Source: JBDHZU01 sp039812085
Lineage (GTDB): Bacteria > Actinomycetota > Actinomycetes > S36-B12 > UBA10799
Reading direction: 5' to 3'
NCBI GenBank assembly: GCA_039812085.1
Contig: JBDHZU010000131.1
Location: forward strand, 1 to 5,407
DNA length: 5,407 bases
This document shows positions 1 through 4,808 of this stretch, piece after piece. Both the position numbers and the translations under genes were made by a program. Numbering within the stretch: the first letter of the stretch is position 1; every line of letters starts with the position of its first letter. Under the pieces are notes generated by a model. The model did no database searches. It saw only the letters and a list, made by a program, of their open reading frames with translations, and was not told where the DNA came from.

Positions 1-1
1 T

Positions 2-946
2 TACGCCAGCCCGATCGTGCGCAAGCAGGCACGTGAGGCAGGCGTTGATCTATCAACGGTGACTCCTACTGGGGAACATGGCCAGATCACCCGCGCGGAT
101 CTATCAACGGCACCGTCGAGCGCCCCTGCAGCACCCAGCACCCCTGCAGCACCCAGCACCCCTGCAGCACCCAGCACTCCGACAAACGCCCCTGCTGCTG
201 CGGCCACAACCGATGCCGATTCGTTGCGCGGCACCACTGTCCCGATGACTCGTCTGCGTCGGGTGATTGCCGAGCGCATGGTGGAGTCGTTGCATGTGTC
301 AGCCCAGTTGACCACCGTGGTCGAGGTCGATCTGACCCGTATCGCTCATCTGCGCGAACGAGCAAAGGGGCCGTTCCGCGCTCGTGAAGGTGTGGGACTG
401 TCGTACTTGCCGTTCTTTGCCCGGGCAGCCCTCGAAGCCTTGAAGATTCATCCCAACGTCAATGCGTCCATCGATCCAGAAACGCTGGATGTCACGTACC
501 ACGCGGAAGAGCACCTGGGAATCGCTGTCGATACGAACCGGGGATTGTTAGTTCCTGTCATTCGGGATGCGGGCGACCTAACGATTAGCGGACTTGCCCG
601 ACGAATCGCCGATCTCGGGGATCGCGCTCGAGCTAGCCGGGTAATGCCAGACGAACTGTCCGGTGGAACATTCACGATCACTAATACCGGCAGTCGCGGC
701 TCCCTATTCGATACGCCGATCATCAACCAACCGCAGGTTGCCATCTTGGGTAGCGGCGCAGTGGTGAAACGCCCAGTCGTCGTGCCCGATATGAACGGCG
801 ACGATGTCATCGCAATCCGCTCAATGGTCTACCTCGCGCTTACTTACGATCACCGGATCATTGACGGGGCCGACGCCGCACGATTCCTGACAACAGTCAA
901 ACAACGCCTAGAGTCCGGCGAATTCGAAGCGGAGCTTGGCGTCTAG
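2..946 (+). CDS. sucB: Dihydrolipoamide acyltransferase (E2) of a 2-oxoacid dehydrogenase complex, C-terminal part (5' end outside window)
   Basis: This is the E2 core enzyme, which moves the acyl group from lipoyl-lysine to CoA in the cytoplasmic 2-oxoglutarate and/or pyruvate dehydrogenase complex. The visible 314 residues hold three parts. Residues 1-36 are a peripheral subunit-binding domain (YASPIVRKQAREAGVDLS, then TGEHGQITRADL), which docks E1/E3. Residues 37-76 are an Ala/Pro/Ser/Thr linker with an exact hexapeptide repeat. Residues 77-314 are the CoA-acyltransferase domain, with GTFTITNTG at 222-230 and the active-site motif DHRIIDG (His284, Asp288, Gly289). The lipoyl domain or domains lie upstream of the window. 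The arrangement and the following epimerase gene resemble Mycobacterium dlaT (Rv2215), which serves as E2 for pyruvate dehydrogenase, so succinyl versus acetyl specificity cannot be settled here. The gene ends TAG and the next begins at the very next base. The family call is very secure; the symbol is less so (sucB or dlaT). Confidence 0.95.
   Translation, partial: YASPIVRKQAREAGVDLSTVTPTGEHGQITRADLSTAPSSAPAAPSTPAAPSTPAAPSTPTNAPAAAATTDADSLRGTTVPMTRLRRVIAERMVESLHVSAQLTTVVEVDLTRIAHLRERAKGPFRAREGVGLSYLPFFARAALEALKIHPNVNASIDPETLDVTYHAEEHLGIAVDTNRGLLVPVIRDAGDLTISGLARRIADLGDRARASRVMPDELSGGTFTITNTGSRGSLFDTPIINQPQVAILGSGAVVKRPVVVPDMNGDDVIAIRSMVYLALTYDHRIIDGADAARFLTTVKQRLESGEFEAELGV
123..176 (+). repeat. 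Three perfect 18-bp tandem repeats in the E2 interdomain linker
   Basis: The unit cccctgcagcacccagca occurs three times without a mismatch at 123-140, 141-158 and 159-176. It is in frame and encodes a repeated Pro-Ala-Ala-Pro-Ser-Thr hexapeptide. The repeat lies between the subunit-binding and catalytic domains, where E2 proteins carry flexible Ala/Pro linkers. Perfect identity at the DNA level, including wobble bases, points to recent slippage or unequal recombination, so copy number probably varies between strains. Confidence 0.92.
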
Positions 947-1861
947 ATGCAGGTCGTCGTCAGCGGCGCAAGCGGACTGATCGGGTCCGCCCTTGTTCCC
1001 GCGCTACGCGCACAGGGGCACACCGTGAAACGACTCGTTCGACGCGATGTGCAGGCCGACGACGAGTTGTCGTGGGATCCCACCAATGACGTGATGAGTT
1101 CGCGGTCATTGGCCGGAACAGATGCAGTCATCAACCTGGCAGGCGCTGGCGTTGGGGATCAGCGATGGACTGAGCAATACAAGCGAGTCATTCGAGAGTC
1201 CCGGGTTCGGGGAACAAAAACTCTGGCTGCTGCGATCGCTCGAATGCCGCAACCCCCCAAAGTGTTCATCAGCGCATCGGCAATCGGTTACTACGGCGAT
1301 CGTGGTGACGAAGAACTCGACGAATCAGCCGCGAAAGGCACCGGATTCTTGTCTGACGTGGTGGCCGACTGGGAGGACGCCTCGCATCCTGTGACCGAAG
1401 TTGGTGTGCGAGTCGTCAATCCTCGCACCGGGCTGGTGGTGAGTTCTGCCGGCGGCGCATGGGGCCGACTCATTCCGCTATTCAGCTTCGGATTGGGTGG
1501 GCGACTCGGGTCGGGCAAGCAGTATTGGTCGTTCATCTCCCGCCACGATGCAGTTCGCGGACTCATCACGATGCTGGCCGATGATCGACTGTCCGGCCCG
1601 GTCAATCTCACAGCACCGGAAGCCATCACCAACCAGGACGCCACTAAGGAGCTGGCATCAGCCCTACACCGGCCAGCCCTCATGCGCGTTCCGGCGTGGG
1701 CATTGCAACGCGTTCTCGGCGAGTTCTCCACGGAGTCTCTATCAAGCTCCCGAGTCGTCCCCCGTTCCCTGACCAATGCCGGGTTTAGTTGGGATGACCC
1801 GACGATGGAACAGTCCTTGACCCGCGCACTCAGATCAGACAAGTCCGCAACAGATCGCTGA
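947..1861 (+). CDS. TIGR01777-family NAD(P)-dependent epimerase (YfcH/SDR39U1-like, DUF1731)
   Basis: This is a 304-residue atypical extended short-chain dehydrogenase/reductase whose physiological substrate is not known for the family. The Rossmann nucleotide-binding motif GASGLIG is at residues 7-13. Family signatures follow in order: INLAGAGVG (62-70) with RWTEQYKRVIRESR, SASAIGYYGDRGDE (109-122), GTGFLSDVVADWE (131-143), RTGLVVSS (160-167) with GLGGRLGSG (182-190). A C-terminal DUF1731 segment covers about 248-295 (VPAWALQRVLGE, VPRSLTNAGF). The start is firm, because the first beta strand begins at residue 2 and the ATG directly follows the E2 stop codon. A GGAG (931-934) lies 12 bases upstream inside the E2 gene, so the two are probably translationally coupled. 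The same E2-epimerase order is seen in Mycobacterium (Rv2215-Rv2216). A link to the dehydrogenase complex is inferred from position only. Confidence 0.93.
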   Translation: MQVVVSGASGLIGSALVPALRAQGHTVKRLVRRDVQADDELSWDPTNDVMSSRSLAGTDAVINLAGAGVGDQRWTEQYKRVIRESRVRGTKTLAAAIARMPQPPKVFISASAIGYYGDRGDEELDESAAKGTGFLSDVVADWEDASHPVTEVGVRVVNPRTGLVVSSAGGAWGRLIPLFSFGLGGRLGSGKQYWSFISRHDAVRGLITMLADDRLSGPVNLTAPEAITNQDATKELASALHRPALMRVPAWALQRVLGEFSTESLSSSRVVPRSLTNAGFSWDDPTMEQSLTRALRSDKSATDR

Positions 1862-1864
1862 CCG

Positions 1865-2281
1865 ATGCCGCACCCGATCATGTTCGATGACAACGACCCG
1901 CTCTTGGCAAAGGTGCGAGGGATTTGCGAGACCTTCCCACAATCGACCGAGCAGATTTCCCACGGCCGACCCGTATTTCGGGCGAGCGAGAAGGGGAAGA
2001 TCTATCTCGTCTACGGCGGTGGCGAAAAGATTCGTCCCGGCGAGATGCGTCGACACAACCATGCGGTCATGTTCTTGCCGGACCCGTCCGATCACGAAGC
2101 GCTGTCCCAAGATGGTCGATTCTTTGTTCCTGCGTATTTCGGTCCGTCAGGATGGCTCGCAATCGACGTAGACCACAGTGATGTGGATTGGCAAGAGATC
2201 ACCGAACTTGTCGACGCCTCCTATCGTCAAATTGCGCGTAAGGGTTTGATCGTCGAACTGGATGCAGCAACAGATCACTAA
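1865..2281 (+). CDS. MmcQ/YjbR family protein (DUF419)
   Basis: This is a 138-residue soluble protein of the MmcQ/YjbR family, which has a double-wing-like fold often annotated as DNA-binding. No specific function is established. Signatures seen are ISHGRPVFR (31-39), HNHAVMF (64-70), FFVPAYFGPSGWLAIDVD (86-103) and DVDWQEITELVDASYRQIA (106-124), the last being the typical helix with the DW...SYR pattern near the C-terminus. The length is normal for the family. The ATG lies 3 bases after the epimerase stop, with no clear Shine-Dalgarno, so re-initiation or coupling is likely. An in-frame ATG at 1880 is a possible alternative start. The gene appears to be the last of the run that includes the E2 and epimerase genes. 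Its stop codon abuts the convergent membrane-protein stop with no spacer. Confidence 0.9.
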   Translation: MPHPIMFDDNDPLLAKVRGICETFPQSTEQISHGRPVFRASEKGKIYLVYGGGEKIRPGEMRRHNHAVMFLPDPSDHEALSQDGRFFVPAYFGPSGWLAIDVDHSDVDWQEITELVDASYRQIARKGLIVELDAATDH

Positions 2282-2293
2282 TCACTGTGTTGC
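2267..2293. other. Inverted repeat spanning two abutting convergent stop codons
   Basis: GCAACA at 2267-2272 and TGTTGC at 2288-2293 are perfect 6-base inverted arms around a 15-base centre. The centre contains TAA of the plus-strand gene (2279-2281) and the reverse TGA of the minus-strand gene (2282-2284). The hairpin could form in either transcript. It has no following T tract on either strand, so it is not a classical intrinsic terminator. The symmetry arises because both proteins have Ala-Thr encoded by gcaaca close to their C-termini, and chance is a real alternative. Confidence 0.3.
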
Positions 2294-3376
2294 GTCGACA
2301 GCGACGTAACGCCAACCAGCATCGGTCTTGGTCAATTTGACCTTCCATCGTTTCTGGGCTCGTTCAACCACTGACTGAGCAGTGGAACCATCGGCAGTGA
2401 CCAAGCGATAGGCAGAGCGAATATCAGTGACGACGAGCTGCGCGGACTTCTCGGTGACGGGACCGATCTCGATTGCTCGTAACTGGTTCGAATACCCCTG
2501 CGCCCGAAGACCGTGTTGCGCAAGCACATTGAGTGCCTGCTGATCGGACTTCTCTGCCGACGAACCGGCGATGTTCACGCTTGTGGTGTCCATCTGTTCG
2601 TGTGGATCGGAGAACAGTGCCGCCCGAGCATGGTCTAACTCGGCGAGCACTGTGGGCCAGTCAGGTTTAGCCGACTGAGTGGACGATGCCCGGTCCAGAT
2701 CGAGTGAACCGGCCGAACTTGCCGCAGTAGCCGATGTAGCCGCCATCGCTTGTTCGGTGGAACTATCGCCCAAGCCCCCGCCCGCCATGGTGAACGTGGT
2801 CAGACCAGTCGCGACCATCAAGACAATCAACAAGGATCCTCGGCCTGCCCTACCCAGCCATGCGCGAACATCCGACCCACTCTCGGCGACCGGTTCGATC
2901 GATCTGGCCTGAGCTGGCCTGCGCGGCGGCTGACGCACCGACGCGGTTTCTACTGGCGATGACGGATCTGTTGCACTCGCTGGCGCCCACGGGGAATTGG
3001 CGGATACCTCGTTGATCGCCTCCGGTGTGGATCTACTCCTGCTCCTGCAGTTAGCCGCAACCTCAATGAGTTCTTGGCGGTCGGCAAGGGATTCGACCGC
3101 CTTCAGGAACCGGTCACGATCAGACCCCAATAAGAGGGCGATTGCCACTGCCGGGCTATGCCCGCGTTCTCCGACCAAGGCACTGAACAGTTCACCAAGC
3201 TCCATCGGCGAACTTGCCGGCGCCTGGGAGGTCCGAGTTAGCTGCCCCTTCTCGTCTAGATCCCACTGCTGGGGATCAATGGCTGATTCGTCTTTCAACT
3301 GCATGATCAGCTCGGCTGCAGCCCGCCCAGATATGGGTGCCTGTTTGCTTCGACTGATCAGTTCCGAAATCTGCAT
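2282..3376 (-). CDS. Hypothetical single-pass membrane protein, N-in/C-out, family not recognised
   Basis: I do not recognise this 364-residue protein. Residues 1-110 are a predicted helical cytoplasmic region (GRAAAELIMQL, then SPMELGELFSALVGE and the helix DRFLKAVESLADRQELIEVAA). Residues 111-180 are low-complexity, rich in Arg, Ser and Pro, including RSRSRS and RQPPRRPAQAR. One transmembrane helix lies at about 181-199 (LLIVLMVATGLTTFTMAGG), and the Arg residues before it place the N-terminus inside. Residues 200-237 are a Ser/Ala/Thr-rich extracytoplasmic stalk. Residues 238-362 form a compact C-terminal domain starting PDWPTVLAELDHARAALF and ending in strands such as SAQLVVTDIRSAYRLVT and RWKVKLTKTDAGWRYVAV. 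Alternating helix and strands suggest an NTF2-like fold, which is only a guess. The ATG has no good Shine-Dalgarno. The gene is divergent from the metalloprotease gene. Confidence 0.8.
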   Translation of the reverse strand: MQISELISRSKQAPISGRAAAELIMQLKDESAIDPQQWDLDEKGQLTRTSQAPASSPMELGELFSALVGERGHSPAVAIALLLGSDRDRFLKAVESLADRQELIEVAANCRSRSRSTPEAINEVSANSPWAPASATDPSSPVETASVRQPPRRPAQARSIEPVAESGSDVRAWLGRAGRGSLLIVLMVATGLTTFTMAGGGLGDSSTEQAMAATSATAASSAGSLDLDRASSTQSAKPDWPTVLAELDHARAALFSDPHEQMDTTSVNIAGSSAEKSDQQALNVLAQHGLRAQGYSNQLRAIEIGPVTEKSAQLVVTDIRSAYRLVTADGSTAQSVVERAQKRWKVKLTKTDAGWRYVAVDATQ

Positions 3377-3383
3377 GGTGCGA

Positions 3384-3397
3384 TGATCACGCGATCA
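3384..3397. promoter_or_regulatory. Inverted repeat TGATC-N4-GATCA upstream of the membrane-protein gene
   Basis: TGATC (3384-3388) and GATCA (3393-3397) are inverted around ACGC, 8 to 21 bases upstream of the minus-strand ATG. The same stretch also reads as a direct repeat, gatcac-gc-gatcac. It could be an operator in the 5' leader or promoter of the membrane-protein gene. The right half ends in TCACA, but the left half does not fit a CRP site. Short arms and the abundance of GATC in this window make chance plausible. Confidence 0.25.
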
Positions 3398-3415
3398 CAC
3401 AACTGCCTGAGGTCT

Positions 3416-3424
3416 TTATCCACA
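3416..3424 (+). promoter_or_regulatory. Perfect DnaA-box sequence in a divergent intergenic region
   Basis: TTATCCACA at 3416-3424 matches the strong DnaA-box consensus (TTATNCACA) exactly. It lies 40 bases upstream of the minus-strand membrane-protein ATG and about 110 bases upstream of the plus-strand protease start. On the minus strand its complement, TGTGGATAA, overlaps a weak -10-like GATAAA, so DnaA binding could affect that promoter. It is single, with no cluster and no AT-rich unwinding region, and the neighbours are not replication genes, so it is not an origin. Confidence 0.4.
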
Positions 3425-3503
3425 GGGAGTTTGGCATCTGACTTCTTCACACCGATGACGACGTAAATCATTAAGTAATCTAAAGAGTGACCCGTGCGCT
3501 CTA

Positions 3504-3530
3504 TGGACTCAGGAAGTTCCCAGCTAATCT
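3504..3530 (+). promoter_or_regulatory. Candidate promoter of the metalloprotease gene (-10 TAATCT)
   Basis: TAATCT at 3525-3530 is a good -10 hexamer. TGGACT at 3504-3509 matches four of six bases of a -35 hexamer, with a short 15-base spacer. Transcription starting 6-7 bases after the -10 would begin at or just before the ATG at 3537, giving a leaderless mRNA. A second TAATCT lies at 3476-3481 and could be an alternative -10. The -10 placement is an inference; no transcript data are available. Confidence 0.35.
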
Positions 3531-3533
3531 TGT

Positions 3534-4808
3534 GTGATGCAGTCTTCGGGGGGAGTCCGCTTACTCGCGGTTTCTACAGCAGCAATCTCACTCACATTCG
3601 TCGCGCCTGCTTTCGGCACAGATTCAACGCCAGCGCCAAGCACTGATAGCAGTAATGCATCACAAACGATCGATGTGACATCCGACGATACGCACGCGCA
3701 GAGCACTCGCTCTTACGCACGTTGGCCCGGGAAAACAATCAGTATCCGGATCGCGCTGTCTGGCTTGAAGAAAGAAGCCGCAAAACGAGCCATCAAGGAC
3801 TGGAACAGCGCCAACCTGAAGATCAAATTCAAGATCACGACCAAGAAGAATTCTCAGGTCGTCATTGTGGAGAAGAAGCGAGTGCCATGTGGCGGATCCG
3901 CTTGCGGAGACTTGGGCTACATCCGTGGGCGCCAGTCAAAGGTCACCATGACCGCTGGCTACAAACCGAGCATCTACGACGCACCTATCTACTCCGCCCT
4001 GGTAGCGCACGAACTCGGACACATTCTGGGCCTTAGCCATTCGAGCAAAGACACTCAGTTGATGTACCCGTACATCAATCACGTCGTAAAGCTCACCGAG
4101 ACCGGTGCCTGCCGCTTCTATAACACCGAAGACCTCAAACGCGTTAAGAAGATGTACGGCGGCAAGGGCACGATGGCAGTCAAGTCGAGCTGCCGATTCG
4201 CACCCGCCGCAGGCAAAGTCAGCGGCCTCAAAGTAACTCGAGACGAGACGACCGTTCGTTTGAGCTGGAATGCGGCGTCCAACGCCAGTGCGTATTCCGT
4301 TGTACGTAGTTCCGCTAATGGCACCTGCCCCGCAAATCCGCGTTCAGGAACGCGGTTGGACCTCAACGGTCGAACTGCCTTCGACTATTCCCTCACCGAG
4401 GGCAAGCGATACTGCTACCGCGTCTTCTCCTACAACAAAGAGGGATACCTCAACCCGTCCGGTGTCTCTCTGAGTTACCTGGCCAAGACAACGGCACCAT
4501 CGGCACCGGCAGGGGTCACCCTCACAGCGAACGTGGCTAACACCAGCGACTGGTATGCCGCTTATAACGTTTCTGGCGTGACCGACATGACCCGCTACGC
4601 CGCAAAGGCGGGCTCCTGCGCGACCGCGCCAGCGGACAGCATCTACCTCAATACCGGCTACCCGGAATTAACGATCGATCGTTACGAAATGTCCGGCAAC
4701 GTATGTGTTCGGTTCTGGAATGCCCGAACCAATTTCAATGGCGACGACACGCTCTCTAGCCCGGTCGATCGGTGGATCACCGTGGCACCAGCGCCCTCCT
4801 GGGACTAA
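3534..4808 (+). CDS. Secreted matrixin-like (M10) zinc metalloprotease with two fibronectin-III-like modules
   Basis: This is a 424-residue exported protein. A signal peptide (VRLLAVSTAAISLTFVAPAF) ends near residue 26-28, followed by a Ser/Thr/Asp-rich stretch to about residue 58. The metzincin domain covers about 60-208. It has the zinc motif HELGHILGLSH with His159, His163 and His169 as ligands and Glu160 as catalytic base, and the Met-turn LMYPY (Met177) follows. Substrate is unknown. Residues 226-320 form a fibronectin-III-like module, and about 321-418 form a second, more divergent one. Each has a Cys pair spaced exactly 29 residues (265/294 and 362/391), probably disulfides. Other cysteines are 119, 124, 193 and 220. 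The start is GTG at 3534 or ATG at 3537; an in-frame stop at 3525 excludes anything further upstream. AGGAAG at 3511 is too distant to be a normal ribosome site. The stop overlaps the convergent MMPL stop. Confidence 0.9.
   Translation: MMQSSGGVRLLAVSTAAISLTFVAPAFGTDSTPAPSTDSSNASQTIDVTSDDTHAQSTRSYARWPGKTISIRIALSGLKKEAAKRAIKDWNSANLKIKFKITTKKNSQVVIVEKKRVPCGGSACGDLGYIRGRQSKVTMTAGYKPSIYDAPIYSALVAHELGHILGLSHSSKDTQLMYPYINHVVKLTETGACRFYNTEDLKRVKKMYGGKGTMAVKSSCRFAPAAGKVSGLKVTRDETTVRLSWNAASNASAYSVVRSSANGTCPANPRSGTRLDLNGRTAFDYSLTEGKRYCYRVFSYNKEGYLNPSGVSLSYLAKTTAPSAPAGVTLTANVANTSDWYAAYNVSGVTDMTRYAAKAGSCATAPADSIYLNTGYPELTIDRYEMSGNVCVRFWNARTNFNGDDTLSSPVDRWITVAPAPSWD
4669..4684. repeat. Perfect 16-bp palindrome inside the metalloprotease gene
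   Basis: TAACGATCGATCGTTA at 4669-4684 is fully self-complementary. It lies in the second beta module (encoding Leu-Thr-Ile-Asp-Arg-Tyr), about 125 bases before the stop codon. It contains overlapping CGATCG and GATC sites. It could be a protein-binding site or a by-product of GATC enrichment. Confidence 0.6.

Noticed and set aside
1..365. Minus-strand open frames rich in Gly/Ala/Val or Cys repeats opposite the E2 linker
   Set aside because: They are antisense shadows of the 18-bp tandem repeat and the strongly supported E2 coding frame, with no recognisable domain.
1291..1893. A 200-codon minus-strand open frame opposite the epimerase gene
   Set aside because: The composition is low-complexity and there is no family signature. 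The plus-strand epimerase has continuous family motifs through the whole stretch.
2997..3386. A 129-codon plus-strand open frame opposite the membrane-protein gene
   Set aside because: It has no recognisable domain and is antisense to a longer frame with a clear TM segment and ordered domain layout. It remains possible only as antisense noise.
3384..3399. CRP/FNR-type operator
   Set aside because: The right half TCACA fits, but the left half TGATC matches only two of five bases of TGTGA at the required spacing.
3377..3533. Replication origin, because of the DnaA-box sequence
   Set aside because: There is only one box, no AT-rich unwinding element, and no dnaA, dnaN, parAB or other replication gene next to it.
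3885..3912. Possible cysteine-switch propeptide motif (RVPCGGSACGD) in the metalloprotease
   Set aside because: The matrixin switch is PRCGxPD and lies before the catalytic domain. Here the Cys119/Cys124 pair lies inside the catalytic domain only about 40 residues before the zinc motif, so a local disulfide loop is more likely.
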